Positions 34,054 through 43,723 of a stretch of 64,000 nt of DNA are shown here, in pieces. The notes under the pieces are model-generated. The model did not search any database and was not told the DNA's origin. It saw only the letters and a list, made by a program, of their open reading frames with translations. The stretch is from an uncultured Ignavibacteriota bacterium. Its GTDB lineage: Bacteria > Bacteroidota > Ignavibacteria > Palsa-1295. The position numbers and the translations under genes were made by a program. The DNA lies in assembly GCA_903900335.1 (NCBI GenBank), contig CAIUMP010000004.1, positions 124,001 through 188,000 on the forward strand. Direction: 5' to 3'. Position 1 is the stretch's first letter. Each line of letters starts with the position of its first letter.

Positions 34054-35235
34054 TTACACGAGAACTCCACCCGACGCAACCTTCCCGTTCGTTTGAAGAT
34101 CGCGCTCGCCGAGATTGACGCCGCCGAACCAGCGGGTGCGGTTGAACATATCCTGGTTCTTGTTCATCACGAGCTGGAAGCAGGTCGAGTTGCCCTGCTT
34201 GGCGATGTCCACCGACCAGCCGAGGAACACTTCCCAGCAGCGATACCACCACAGACCGTACGCCTCGATGACCGCTTCCTTGTTCTTGATCCAGTTGTAA
34301 TACCAGCGCTGGATCGTGTAGGAATAGTGAATGCCGATATTCTCGGTCGAGTGAATCTCGAATCCGGCGCGCTCCATGTGCTTGACAACAAAGCTAAGCG
34401 GGCAGCTTGCGTCGGCACCGGGGAAAATGTACTCGGACATGAATCCGCCCCAAATGAGCGACTCCTGATGATAGCCAGCGCGCAGACCGGCGATCTGAAG
34501 GAAGAACAAGCCATCGTCCTTGAGGAGGCTCGAAACCTGCCGGCAATACTTCTGGAAATTCTTGACGCCGACGTGCTCAGCCATTTCGAGACAGGAGATC
34601 TTATCGAACTTATCCTGCGGGATCGCGCGGTAATCCATGCGGTGGATGCGCGCATTGTTGCGAACGCCCCAGCGCTCGATCTGCGCATTGCCGTAGTCCG
34701 CGCCCTTTTGCGCGATCGTGATGCCGGTTGTGTCGCTGCCGTAATACTTCGCCGAGTGCGCGGCAAGCGTGCCCCATCCGCAGCCGATGTCGAGCATACG
34801 CTCGCCTGGCTTGAGTTGCAACTTTTGGCAGACCAAATCCATCTTTTGATCCTGCGCTGTTTCGAGATCCTCGAGTCCGGTCTTGAAGAAGCCGGAGGTA
34901 TAGCACATGCGGTCGCCTAAGAACCAGCCGAAGAAGTCGTTGCCACGATCATAGTGGTCGCGGACGATACGCTCGTCCTGCGCCTTTGAGTGAATGGCCA
35001 CTTCCGGGATGAAGCGCGAGAAGAGGAACTTGAGATGATGACCGACGTAATTGTAATTGAAAAAGGTCGTGCGGGCTTTGATGAGGTCCTGCAAGTCGCA
35101 CGTGATATCGACGCGACCATTCATGTAATCTTCGATGAATGTCGTGATCGGTACCTTTACGCCATTTTTGTAGCGAGGGGTGGCTTTATTATCTTTAGAG
35201 ACAACGATGTCGGTGATGTTCTTTGTTTGAATCAT
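34054..35235 (-). CDS. Cyclopropane-fatty-acyl-phospholipid synthase family protein
   Basis: About 393 residues from the ATG at 35235 (MIQTKNITD); a GTG further upstream is less likely. It has the CFA synthase layout: an N-terminal region, then HYDRGNDFFGWFLGDRMCYTSGFF (lipid-facing motif), the SAM-binding GERMLDIGCGWGTLAAH, and DKISCLEMAEHVG with the later LQIAGLRAGYHQ. It would transfer a methylene or methyl group from SAM to membrane lipid double bonds. Cyclopropanation is likeliest, but related enzymes methylate other lipids. A strong terminator follows. Confidence 0.86.
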   Translation of the reverse strand: MIQTKNITDIVVSKDNKATPRYKNGVKVPITTFIEDYMNGRVDITCDLQDLIKARTTFFNYNYVGHHLKFLFSRFIPEVAIHSKAQDERIVRDHYDRGNDFFGWFLGDRMCYTSGFFKTGLEDLETAQDQKMDLVCQKLQLKPGERMLDIGCGWGTLAAHSAKYYGSDTTGITIAQKGADYGNAQIERWGVRNNARIHRMDYRAIPQDKFDKISCLEMAEHVGVKNFQKYCRQVSSLLKDDGLFFLQIAGLRAGYHQESLIWGGFMSEYIFPGADASCPLSFVVKHMERAGFEIHSTENIGIHYSYTIQRWYYNWIKNKEAVIEAYGLWWYRCWEVFLGWSVDIAKQGNSTCFQLVMNKNQDMFNRTRWFGGVNLGERDLQTNGKVASGGVLV

Positions 35236-35285
35236 AGGATGGGAAATAATGAAATGTGGTGCATGAATTATGACGCGACACACTC

Positions 35286-35297
35286 TTCATAATTCAC
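35286..35297. repeat. CATAATT short motif
   Basis: TTCATAATTCAC upstream of the CFA synthase-like gene, the same unit as at 13789, 29840 and 50339. Confidence 0.35.
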
Positions 35298-35566
35298 CAA
35301 AAGCGACAATGATGACTACTATAAGACAATGAAAATGCTTCACTGGTTCTAAGGTATCATGAATAGTGAGGAAGCAGGTAGCAAGGAAATCTCTGTTGAA
35401 CCGAGTTTTATTTTGCAGCATTTTCTGTTCGAACCTAACAGGCCTTCGAACTTCCATCATGACCGCGTTCCGAAACAAAATTGCGACAAGCAAGAACTAA
35501 CCATCCTAATTCTGATTTACAGTACCGTTCAATTTTTGACGGCTTTTCCCAACAGGAATACTGATT

Positions 35567-37201
35567 ATGGATCGTCGGCTATTTATCAAAGGCGCGCTTG
35601 CTGCTGGAGCGCTTTCCCTTTCCGGTATCGACCGTGTGGTTGCTCGCGGGGCGTCACGCTCGGTGAGAGTGGATACCCCGTTAACAAAACCAGCTAAGTC
35701 CGAGCAAGATCTGGCGGATTCGCTCATCCTTCATGCCAAGTCACTCGGGGCAACCTACTGCGATGTCCGGCTGGTTCGGATGCTATCGCAATCCGTGAGT
35801 GCTCGCAATAATAGTATCACAGGGCTCTCGGATTCTGAATCCTATGGGATGGGTGTTCGTGTGATCAAGAACGGCACATGGGGCTTCGCGGGAACACGTG
35901 AGGTGGATGAGGAGAACGGAAAGTCCGCCATTGCCGAGGCTGTGACGATCGCCGAGAGCAATTCCAAGTTGCAGCGGGTTCCGCTTGACCTTGCGCCCGT
36001 GGAGGCTCATGTGGGTGAATGGAAAACTCCCATTAAGAAGAACCCCTTCGAGGTCTCATTCAAAGAACGCGCACAATTCCTTCTCGATATGCACGCACTC
36101 GGTGCCACGGTCGCAATGGGAAGCAACAAACTCACCCTGAATTCAAATTTACGATCCGTCAGGGAGGAGAAATATTTCGCGTCCAGTGAAGGCTCTAAGA
36201 TCTGGCAAGAAGTGACGCGCATTGATCCATCCACCTGGGCAACGGTTGCAGACACTGCAAAGGGCGAGTTTGCTTCGCGAGCTCTCTACGTACTTCCGCA
36301 AGGTCGGGGTTTTGAGTACATTGAAGAGTATCCCTATAAGGATGAGATCAAGGAGGCTGCACAGGAAGCCCAGGAAAAGATCACCGCGAAGCCTGTTGAG
36401 GCCGGAAAGTATGATTTGATCTTACACCCCACACATTTGTGGTTAACGATACACGAGTCCATCGGTCACCCGACCGAGCTTGATCGCATCCTTGGTTACG
36501 AAGCGAATTTCGCCGGTACCAGTTTCCTCACCGCGGAGAAGTGGCGGGGCTTCGGCTACGGGACAGACCTGCTAACAGTCGTTGCGGATCGAACACAGGA
36601 GGGCGGCCTTGCTACCATCGGATTTGACGACGATGGTGTGGCATCGCAGTCGTATAAACTGATCGACCGGGGCGAACTGGTTGGTGTGCAAACTACGCGC
36701 GAGCAAGCGAAAGCCATCGAAGAGAAGGCTTCACGCGGCCAAAGCTACGCGGAAGGCTGGTGGAATACCCCGTTCCAAAGAATGCCCAATGTTAGCCTTC
36801 AACCGAATCCGAAACCGAAGACTCAAGAGGACATAGTCAAGGATACCAGCAAGGGTATTCTTATCAAAGGTAACTCCAGTTATTCGATCGACCAGCAGCG
36901 ATACAACTTTCAGTTCACCGGGCAGGTTGCGTACGCTGTCGAAGACGGCAAAGTCACCCACATGCTGCGGGATGTTGCCTATTATGGAAAGACGGCAAAA
37001 TTCTGGGATTCCCTCGATGCGCTCGGCGATCAATCCACCTACATGCTTGGTGGTGCCATGTATGATGGCAAAGGTGAGCCGATGCAATCCAACCCGGTTT
37101 CGCATGGTTGCCCCGTGGCGCGTTTTGCGAGTCAGCGTGTGATCAACACACGGCAGCAATCAGCTAATAGTAAGAAGGGTATGTTAGATTATGATGAATA
37201 G
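35567..37201 (+). CDS. tldD: TldD-family metallopeptidase with Tat-type signal
   Basis: A 544-residue TldD homologue. The zinc motif is HESIGH (His296, Glu297, His301), followed by PTELDRILGYEANFAGTSFL. Unlike ordinary cytoplasmic TldD, it starts DRRLFIKGALAAGALSLSGI, a twin-arginine-like leader with a hydrophobic stretch and ARG-type break near residue 28. TldD and TldE form a heterodimer that degrades unfolded peptides and trims some peptide natural products. The TldE partner follows 6 bp downstream and lacks a signal, so export as a preassembled pair through Tat is possible but unproven. The C-terminal end looks complete. Confidence 0.88.
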   Translation: MDRRLFIKGALAAGALSLSGIDRVVARGASRSVRVDTPLTKPAKSEQDLADSLILHAKSLGATYCDVRLVRMLSQSVSARNNSITGLSDSESYGMGVRVIKNGTWGFAGTREVDEENGKSAIAEAVTIAESNSKLQRVPLDLAPVEAHVGEWKTPIKKNPFEVSFKERAQFLLDMHALGATVAMGSNKLTLNSNLRSVREEKYFASSEGSKIWQEVTRIDPSTWATVADTAKGEFASRALYVLPQGRGFEYIEEYPYKDEIKEAAQEAQEKITAKPVEAGKYDLILHPTHLWLTIHESIGHPTELDRILGYEANFAGTSFLTAEKWRGFGYGTDLLTVVADRTQEGGLATIGFDDDGVASQSYKLIDRGELVGVQTTREQAKAIEEKASRGQSYAEGWWNTPFQRMPNVSLQPNPKPKTQEDIVKDTSKGILIKGNSSYSIDQQRYNFQFTGQVAYAVEDGKVTHMLRDVAYYGKTAKFWDSLDALGDQSTYMLGGAMYDGKGEPMQSNPVSHGCPVARFASQRVINTRQQSANSKKGMLDYDE

Positions 37202-37207
37202 CCCACA

Positions 37208-38557
37208 ATGAGAATTCTCGATCTGGACGAACTTGAGTCGTTATCTAAGAAGATTGTCAGCTACGCGAAATCGGAATGGGCAGAAGTGTCCATTGATAGC
37301 GGGCACTCTGCAAACTTGCGTTATGCTGCAAATACCGTAACTACAAGCGGTTCGCACAGCAACACTTCCGTTACGATCACTGCTGTCAACGGCAAGCGAG
37401 CTGGATCTGTCTCGACGAACGATCTGTCGGAAGATGGACTTCGTCGCGCCGTGGGTCGTGCCGAGGAAATTGCGGCACTCGCTCCCGAGAATGAGGAGTT
37501 GATGCCGCCACTCGCGAAGAAGCCGGACTATCCGCGTTCATCCGCATACGATGCTCGCTCTGCCGACGTTGAGTGGACGGCGCAACAGCGCGCAAAGATC
37601 GCCGCCGCTGCGATCAAAGAGGCGAGTGCCCATAATTTTCAAGCTGCGGGTTTTATTCAGTCTGGTGTGCATCACAGCGCATTTCGGAATTCCAAAGGTG
37701 TCTTCGTTGGCGACAAGCATACTCGAACGACGTTTTCCACGACGATGCGTACCGAGGACGGGAAGTCCAGCGGCTGGAACAAGCGCGCATCACACTCCAT
37801 CGGGCTACTCGACTCCCAAAGCGCCATCCTTCATGCAAGCGAGAAGTGTAACGCATGGCAGGATCCGCACGATATGGATCCTGGTGTTTATAAGGCCATC
37901 CTTGAACCCAGCGCTGTCGCCGACCTTGTGCAACAGTTTGGCGATGCTTTGGATGCGCGGGAAGCAGAAGAAGGCCGGAGTGCCTTTTCACGTCCCAATG
38001 GCGCTACAGCAGTTGGCGAGAAGATCGTGAGCGAGAAGGTGCACATCTACAGCGACCCCGGACATCCGCTCGTCCCATCGGGCATTTACGGTGAGAGTGG
38101 GCTTGCTGTGCCCTCCACTGAATGGGTGCGAGACGGTAAACTTCAGAATTTGCACCGAGGAAGATATTGGGCTTCTAAGTCAGGAAAAGATCCCCTTCCA
38201 GGTCCGACAAACCTCATTATGGATGGAGGAGGGATGCTCCCAGAGGACTACCTCACTACCATCAAAGAAGGACTCCTCATTACAAGTTTTTGGTACATTC
38301 GCGATGTGGACAATCAGACGCTTCTCAAAACCGGTCTCACTCGCGATGGTTTGTACTGGGTAGAGGATGGCAAGATCCAATACGGTGTGGCCAACTTCCG
38401 CTGGAATGAGTCACCATTAACGCTGCTGCAAAATGTAATTGACTTCTCCAAACCTGTCGTTACAGCGCCGCGCGATGGCTGGGACGGAATGCCCATGTGC
38501 ATGCCGATGCTCTATGTTTCTGGATTTAACTTCGCTTCAGCAAGCGACGCGATTTGA
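37208..38557 (+). CDS. tldE: TldE/PmbA family protein, partner of TldD
   Basis: A 449-residue TldE/PmbA homologue with no signal peptide. It shares the TldD fold (SANLRYAANTVTTSGSHSNTSVTITAVNGKRAGSVSTNDL near the start) but lacks the HExxxH motif, as expected for the non-catalytic half that shapes the active-site chamber. It begins 6 bp after tldD, so the two are one transcript. Peptide substrate unknown; no small precursor-peptide gene is evident next to it. It is convergent with the GT-C-like gene. Confidence 0.87.
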   Translation: MRILDLDELESLSKKIVSYAKSEWAEVSIDSGHSANLRYAANTVTTSGSHSNTSVTITAVNGKRAGSVSTNDLSEDGLRRAVGRAEEIAALAPENEELMPPLAKKPDYPRSSAYDARSADVEWTAQQRAKIAAAAIKEASAHNFQAAGFIQSGVHHSAFRNSKGVFVGDKHTRTTFSTTMRTEDGKSSGWNKRASHSIGLLDSQSAILHASEKCNAWQDPHDMDPGVYKAILEPSAVADLVQQFGDALDAREAEEGRSAFSRPNGATAVGEKIVSEKVHIYSDPGHPLVPSGIYGESGLAVPSTEWVRDGKLQNLHRGRYWASKSGKDPLPGPTNLIMDGGGMLPEDYLTTIKEGLLITSFWYIRDVDNQTLLKTGLTRDGLYWVEDGKIQYGVANFRWNESPLTLLQNVIDFSKPVVTAPRDGWDGMPMCMPMLYVSGFNFASASDAI

Positions 38558-38572
38558 GTTCCGGATCGACCG

Positions 38573-40204
38573 TTACGGGATTATGATGTGGCTTGTGGTT
38601 TTGCCCCGAAAGTCTCGAAGCGATCGGCCGAGCCACGCCGTGTCTTCGAGGCGCATAGCGTACAATCCTACGGTGTCGTTAGCGCAAACGTAATTGCTGT
38701 CAATTACAAGGGCTCCCATCCTTATCCAACTGGTGTCTGGGGAGTAGCCGCGGATTGGGTAGAGAATTGCGAGCCTGGCATGTCTCGCTCGAACGATTGC
38801 GTTCAACGTGTCACTGTATTGCCTTGAGGATTGACCTCCCATTGCGGAGAGTTCACTGCTGCGTTGATGAAACGTAATCCTCGCAATGTCGTCTGAGCCG
38901 AGCCCGATAAGGTCTATCAGAGGTGATTCTGCATAAAAACTTGGAGCGCCAATGTCCACAACGGCTACGGGTTGCCGCTGGCAATACAGATCGATGAAGC
39001 GCGCCTCTTGCACCTGTTCGTCGTAGATGTTCTTGCATGCAATTGGCGTCTTCTCTAAGTAAAAGAAGAACTTCGGGAGCGACGCTATGGTCAGCGCGAT
39101 CAGAATCACCATCGCCGTCAGCCCAATTACCACCTCGAACGTAGCGGAAGAAGCAAGTTCGCGGCCCCGCTTGAATCTCCGAAAGAAACTTGAGACCGTC
39201 GAAGGCCGTGCAAGAATCGCTCCGAAGGAAAGCACGAACGAAAGGTAGAGGTACGTTCGGTACCGTTCGAACTGTCCCGGCGCGTTGGAAAGCACGCCTT
39301 GCGCCAGTGCGGTTATCACCGTGGTCAGAATGACGATCGATTCCATGGAAGGCGGCGAAAGGAATAATCTCCTCTGGAATTTGCGGAACACGAGGTAAGC
39401 GAGTAGGATGCTGGCCGCGAGAATCGCGGCCGTTGCAGGTCCGTGCGACAAGAGCTCCTGTCCGACGATCGTTGCGCCCCGAGCTTTGAGGAAGAGTGTA
39501 TTGGGTACGAATGTGCCTCCAAACGATAGTGCGATAAAGCCATAGATCGTTGCTGGCAATGCTCCCGCAACTGCAAGTGTCAGCCCGCGTCTCCGATCAC
39601 CCCTCAGAAGCATCCCAAGCGCAACCAACTCCACAATGAGTATCGTCTCGTATCGGACAGATCCCAAGAGGAACCCGCAGAGAAACAGCATCGAAGCGGA
39701 ATGTTTGCGCATCGGATCTTCTGCGCCTTCCCGGGACGAGACGTAGTAAAACAAGGCAACGAGGAAGCACTGAAGCATAACCTCCATTCCAATAAACGGT
39801 TGAGACGCAAGGGGCATGAGGAAGAACGTGCCTGTAAGCAGAACGAGTCGTTGGACAGAGTTGAGCTGGATGCGAAGCCAGATCTCATCCAGCAGCGCGA
39901 GTAATGCGAGCACAAGCACAATGTTGAGTATGAACGGTACGTATGCGTTCACGCCAAAGATGGCGAATAGTCCAGTCAGCAAAAGTGTCCACAGCAGTGA
40001 GGAGGAAACCCCGCTCCACTGGTCCGGGGATATTCCCCAAATGTGATGATGCACCAAGTTCTTCGCCACAGCGAGATGGATGTAGGCGTCATCAAGACAA
40101 TAGGTGATGCTGCCGTGTGTGAGCGGAAGCGCGCGCGATAGGTAGAGCGCCACAAGCGCGAGGAACGCGGCGATAGCGAGGAGAAGCGGGTAACGTGTTT
40201 TCAC
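38573..40204 (-). CDS. Polytopic GT-C-type glycosyltransferase-like membrane protein
   Basis: A 543-residue protein with about ten membrane segments in residues 7-385 and a soluble C-terminal domain. After the first segment comes CLDDAYIHLAVAKNLVHHHIWG, the acidic loop motif typical of GT-C enzymes and arabinosyl- or mannosyl-transferase relatives that use polyprenyl-phosphate sugars outside the membrane. The C-terminal domain (EARFIDLYCQRQPVAVVDIGAPSFYAESPLIDLIGLG) resembles the periplasmic part of such proteins. It may add sugars to a lipid or glycan in envelope assembly. The acceptor is not known. Confidence 0.75.
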   Translation of the reverse strand: MKTRYPLLLAIAAFLALVALYLSRALPLTHGSITYCLDDAYIHLAVAKNLVHHHIWGISPDQWSGVSSSLLWTLLLTGLFAIFGVNAYVPFILNIVLVLALLALLDEIWLRIQLNSVQRLVLLTGTFFLMPLASQPFIGMEVMLQCFLVALFYYVSSREGAEDPMRKHSASMLFLCGFLLGSVRYETILIVELVALGMLLRGDRRRGLTLAVAGALPATIYGFIALSFGGTFVPNTLFLKARGATIVGQELLSHGPATAAILAASILLAYLVFRKFQRRLFLSPPSMESIVILTTVITALAQGVLSNAPGQFERYRTYLYLSFVLSFGAILARPSTVSSFFRRFKRGRELASSATFEVVIGLTAMVILIALTIASLPKFFFYLEKTPIACKNIYDEQVQEARFIDLYCQRQPVAVVDIGAPSFYAESPLIDLIGLGSDDIARITFHQRSSELSAMGGQSSRQYSDTLNAIVRARHARLAILYPIRGYSPDTSWIRMGALVIDSNYVCANDTVGLYAMRLEDTAWLGRSLRDFRGKTTSHIIIP

Positions 40205-40234
40205 CTCGCGGTTCAGGTTCCGTGTGGTAGAGTT

Positions 40235-40789
40235 TTATGCTGAAAGCGCGGCCTGTGCCTGATCAAGATGCCGCATCTCATGCACCGCAAGAATACGGAA
40301 TGCAGAATAGACACTATAGCGCACCTTTGCATTGAAAGCGGACTGGACTTTAACCTTCTCGATCGAGAGCCCATCGGCTTTTTTCAACATTTGCACGAGC
40401 TGTGATTGCAACCTGCGAAACTCCTGAAGAGTAGCAGTAATATCCAAGGCTGGAGGGGGCACGAACGTGGGTGGAGTCTTGCTCTTCGTATAAGATTTAC
40501 GAGAGCTAAGGCTCTTCACAAGAAGCCAGCCGAATAGATCCAATCGATATTCACCCGACTTTCGGGGCAACGTGTTTGCCTCGGAGATCGCACTTTCTAA
40601 TCGTGGAATAAAAAAGCGAGATGTAGTATTGAGATGGTCGATGCATTGGATAGCAGACCACCCACCGTTCGCGGGAGCCTTCGATAATATCGTCGCATCT
40701 TGTTTTGCGAGAACATCTACCAGTACATCGGCCTCGGTCAGCTCCGTGAGAACGCCTTGTAATTCTGAGGATCGAATAGGGCTTGTCAT
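40235..40789 (-). CDS. DinB-like protein
   Basis: A 184-residue four-helix protein of the DinB/YfiT group. It has GGWSAIQCIDHLNTTSRFF (first metal His), and LAVHEMRHLDQAQAAL near the C-terminus with the HxxxH pair, giving the usual three-His metal site. Family members include thiol-dependent transferases such as bacillithiol transferases; which one applies here is unknown. The gene lies 3 bp downstream of the YHYH gene on the same strand, so they may be co-transcribed. Confidence 0.82.
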   Translation of the reverse strand: MTSPIRSSELQGVLTELTEADVLVDVLAKQDATILSKAPANGGWSAIQCIDHLNTTSRFFIPRLESAISEANTLPRKSGEYRLDLFGWLLVKSLSSRKSYTKSKTPPTFVPPPALDITATLQEFRRLQSQLVQMLKKADGLSIEKVKVQSAFNAKVRYSVYSAFRILAVHEMRHLDQAQAALSA

Positions 40790-40792
40790 GCC

Positions 40793-42031
40793 CTACTTAA
40801 CAAACCTTTTCGTTAGTTTTTTCCCGCTAGTTGTGAGAATCGAAACAAAGTAGCTCCCTTCAGGGAAGTCTGCGAGAGGGAGAACCGTCTCCGGTCCGCT
40901 CGGATCATTAGCATAGACAAGCGATCCGCGTGTGTCGCGCACGTCAATATGCGAAATGTAATCGTACGTGGAAGCGTAGCTGATATTCACATAATCCGTT
41001 GCAGGGTTTGGATAGAGCGAGAAGAGACTCGAATCAATAGCTTCACCAACGCTGCCTGCTGCTGGTACATACGTGAGCACCGACTCTGCGATCGTCACAT
41101 GTCCCGAATTCGGTCCGGTGTTGCCAGCTGGTACGACGCCGTAGTAGGTTGGCCCTAAGGTGTAAGGATACGTCGCCGTCAGCCCTCCGTCAATCGTGAC
41201 GAAGTACGCATATGTCCCGCTGGGATAATCCGGTGTCACGCAAAAGCGACCATTGTGCTCATCCAGATCGCCAGAGCCACTGACAAATGCAAAATCTTCG
41301 ATGTAGTAGCCTAACGGGTACTGCGCGGAAACAGCTGGGCCGGATTGGGCAGAAGTGAGTTTCGTACCATCGGCGAGCGTCGTTCGATCCGCTATCGACC
41401 GCATTAGGTAACTCGATTGCATTCGCCGAATGCTACCTGTGCCATCGGGTTTTGAATTGCCATACGCGCCATAGATCGGGTATCCATCGAATGCGTAGCC
41501 GATGATCGGGGAGTGATGCGTCGAATCCTTATCATTATATAAACACACTGGATTGAGGTGATGATGATACTCCCCATTGGGCGCCGGATGCCCGAGGCAC
41601 GCATCGAAAGATGAACCCTCTACGGCGATCGCATTCTGATTCCACACACCTGCGTTGTTATAAGAGCGTGCATCCTTCGCGTTGAAGATGCTTACGCCGT
41701 TCGTCCACACGCCGATGTGCCCGTTGGGGGTGGCTGTCTGCGGCCCCGTGTTCGCAACAGGCGTTCGAGTGATCTTGAATAGGAAGTTCTCGTTCTTCGG
41801 GATGTTCGGGTTTCCAGCCCAGGGGCCAATGTCGTATCCCGGGATGCAGCTACAGGTGATATAGACATTAGCATCAGAGTATTGGACTGCTTGGACATTC
41901 GTCGGCAGCCCACCGTAACCTGTTGCGCCGGTTCGGTTAACGATCCAGTTGGTTACCTCGGGGCCCGTGTGCTGGGCAAAGGAGGTGCGACCAATGACGA
42001 GCAGCAAAGCAAGAAGGAACAGTCGTTGCAT
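40793..42031 (-). CDS. YHYH-domain protein with T9SS sorting domain
   Basis: A 412-residue secreted protein with a signal peptide ending SFA-Q near residue 19. The YHYH domain is recognisable from NGEYHHHLNPVCLY and SPIIGYAFDGYPIYGAYG, with DEHNGRFCVTPDYPSGTYAYFVT following; the conserved His suggest a metal site. The last ~75 residues (YPNPATDYVNISYAS to the end) form a T9SS type A sorting domain ending TKRFVK. It is likely secreted or surface-bound. The biochemical role of YHYH proteins is not settled. Confidence 0.86.
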   Translation of the reverse strand: MQRLFLLALLLVIGRTSFAQHTGPEVTNWIVNRTGATGYGGLPTNVQAVQYSDANVYITCSCIPGYDIGPWAGNPNIPKNENFLFKITRTPVANTGPQTATPNGHIGVWTNGVSIFNAKDARSYNNAGVWNQNAIAVEGSSFDACLGHPAPNGEYHHHLNPVCLYNDKDSTHHSPIIGYAFDGYPIYGAYGNSKPDGTGSIRRMQSSYLMRSIADRTTLADGTKLTSAQSGPAVSAQYPLGYYIEDFAFVSGSGDLDEHNGRFCVTPDYPSGTYAYFVTIDGGLTATYPYTLGPTYYGVVPAGNTGPNSGHVTIAESVLTYVPAAGSVGEAIDSSLFSLYPNPATDYVNISYASTYDYISHIDVRDTRGSLVYANDPSGPETVLPLADFPEGSYFVSILTTSGKKLTKRFVK

Positions 42032-42109
42032 GATGACAAGAAATAGTTAGACGAGTGTAGAACACCAGAAGCAGCGACGCATAACTGGCGTAATCTAAAC
42101 GAAGGTTGC

Positions 42110-43003
42110 CTAGTTGCGCGTGATGAATTTCAGCAAGGAGTCAGAGTAATTGCGAAAACCCCACGTCTGTGGCACCGTGCTGTGATCTGCACCCGGGATT
42201 CGGTGGGACTCCCCGTACGCCCCCCGATAATTCTGGAACACCACTTCACCATTCGTCTTGATATTGATGAACTGGTCGTCCACCCCGTGCATCCAGCAGA
42301 ATGGCTGTTGGACAGACTCGATGTTGTCAGCGTTGTTGAACTTGAGGTTCGTTACGAAGCTGCTCGGCATATCCAGTGTTGAAGCATCCGCCGTCAGCGT
42401 TGCGGTGGATGCGAACGGCGATTCAAGAATCAGCTTGAGTGGCGAAAGCGAGCGCGGATGTGCCGTTAGATACGTCGATGCTGCGCACCCCAGACTAAAT
42501 CCATAGAGGATGAGCCTGTTGTTCGTCAGTCCGTGAGATTTAAGCCACGCAATACACGCATCAACATCGGAATAGATGCCATCTTCTGTAGGGCTCCCGC
42601 CGGAAAGCCCAAAGCTGCGGTAATCCATCATAATCACGCCGAACCGATTCTTCCCTCCGACATTCGCGAGCAATTGGGCTCGCGGATAGTAGAAATCCAT
42701 GTGGTGGGAGTAGCCATGAGAATAGACAATCACGGTGTCCTTGGAGATTCTCGATGTATCTCCAAGGTACGCGGCGTAGATGGTGGTTGGAGCTGATTCA
42801 CCCGCGCTTTGACTCTGCAGCGTGAGCACATGGATATTTTTTGCGGGCAAAGTGTAAGACGAATCCAGATGAAAGTCGGTCTTGCCGGTGTAGTCCGCCA
42901 TCTTATACTCGCTTATGGCATCGCCGGGATCGAGCAAATTGCTATCGAGGCTAAAACAGCCTGAGAGCAACAGCGCAAGCATCATAAGATAGGATTTGTG
43001 CAT
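42110..43003 (-). CDS. Alpha/beta hydrolase lipoprotein
   Basis: A 297-residue lipoprotein with lipobox LLLSGC (Cys16). The alpha/beta hydrolase fold is plain: TVIVYSHGYSHHMDFYY (oxyanion region), the MMDYRSFGLSGG loop, nucleophile elbow YGFSLGC with Ser near residue 170, Asp in MHGVDDQFI, and His in GADHSTV. This is a serine hydrolase of the bem46-like type acting in the periplasm or on the surface; substrate unknown. It starts one base after the stop of the upstream lipoprotein gene, a tight operon pair. Confidence 0.85.
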   Translation of the reverse strand: MHKSYLMMLALLLSGCFSLDSNLLDPGDAISEYKMADYTGKTDFHLDSSYTLPAKNIHVLTLQSQSAGESAPTTIYAAYLGDTSRISKDTVIVYSHGYSHHMDFYYPRAQLLANVGGKNRFGVIMMDYRSFGLSGGSPTEDGIYSDVDACIAWLKSHGLTNNRLILYGFSLGCAASTYLTAHPRSLSPLKLILESPFASTATLTADASTLDMPSSFVTNLKFNNADNIESVQQPFCWMHGVDDQFINIKTNGEVVFQNYRGAYGESHRIPGADHSTVPQTWGFRNYSDSLLKFITRN

Positions 43004-43004
43004 G

Positions 43005-43670
43005 TCAGAATTTCCTAGTCAGGGCTAAGTACACACCAAAGGAGCCATTGCCGCTCAGTCCGTGATATTCTACGACACTCGGCAAGTTCATGACTCCCAC
43101 TGCGAGATACTTGATCTCTGTTGTGTATTGCCAGTTCTCGCCGTCGAAGACATGCCCGCATTGTAAATTTGGTACCCAGTGTTGAGGCTGGCTCTCGCCG
43201 TCGGAGCGTGTCGAGGCCAGCTCAAACCAGTTCGAGCTTCCCACATACAGAAGATTACCATTCGACATGTAGTGCCAGTAGGCGTTCGCATTTAGCTCCG
43301 GCCAGAATTTGAAGCTGCCGTCTCGCAGCGCAAGTGCCAGGTTAGCAACGGCAGATGCCGAGACGCCGGGCCGCCAACCATCCTGTGGAAGTAACTCCCG
43401 AAGAGCCCCGATATCAAGCTGTATATCGTGAAATAGTAACGCAGTGGTATGAAGACCCGCAAACAGGGACGTGTTGCTGCTCAGTCCGTACCCCGCCGCG
43501 AGGGATGTCAGGGGCATTGGGATAGTAGCGCCGCTAAACGTGATGAGTGGTCCCCCGAGTGAAGCGGAGGCTGCATAATGCTCGGCTGGAATGGGAGTGA
43601 CGAATCGAACGGGGCTGCACGCGGCAAATAGAAGACTCACTGCCCAGGCAGCTATACGTGTACGGGACAT
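43005..43670 (-). CDS. Lipoprotein with predicted outer-membrane barrel-like strands
   Basis: About 221 residues from the ATG at 43670 (MSRTRIAAWAVS); an ATG six codons earlier is the alternative. A lipobox LLFAAC places Cys near residue 18. The mature part has alternating short amphipathic strands (LAAGYGLSSNTSLFAGL, YTTEIKYLAVGVMNL) and ends in Phe (LALTRKF), which resembles small barrel proteins, although lipidation is more usual for non-barrels. I recognise no family. It is followed one base later by the hydrolase lipoprotein. Confidence 0.68.
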   Translation of the reverse strand: MSRTRIAAWAVSLLFAACSPVRFVTPIPAEHYAASASLGGPLITFSGATIPMPLTSLAAGYGLSSNTSLFAGLHTTALLFHDIQLDIGALRELLPQDGWRPGVSASAVANLALALRDGSFKFWPELNANAYWHYMSNGNLLYVGSSNWFELASTRSDGESQPQHWVPNLQCGHVFDGENWQYTTEIKYLAVGVMNLPSVVEYHGLSGNGSFGVYLALTRKF

Positions 43671-43723
43671 GAATAATGAAATATGCAAAAAGATCGAATA
43701 GACAAATCAGCCATCACAGCTCG

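Noticed and set aside
35287-35493. Short minus-strand frame between the CFA synthase-like gene and tldD
   Set aside because: It has no domain, poor codon structure and no convincing start context; likely chance.
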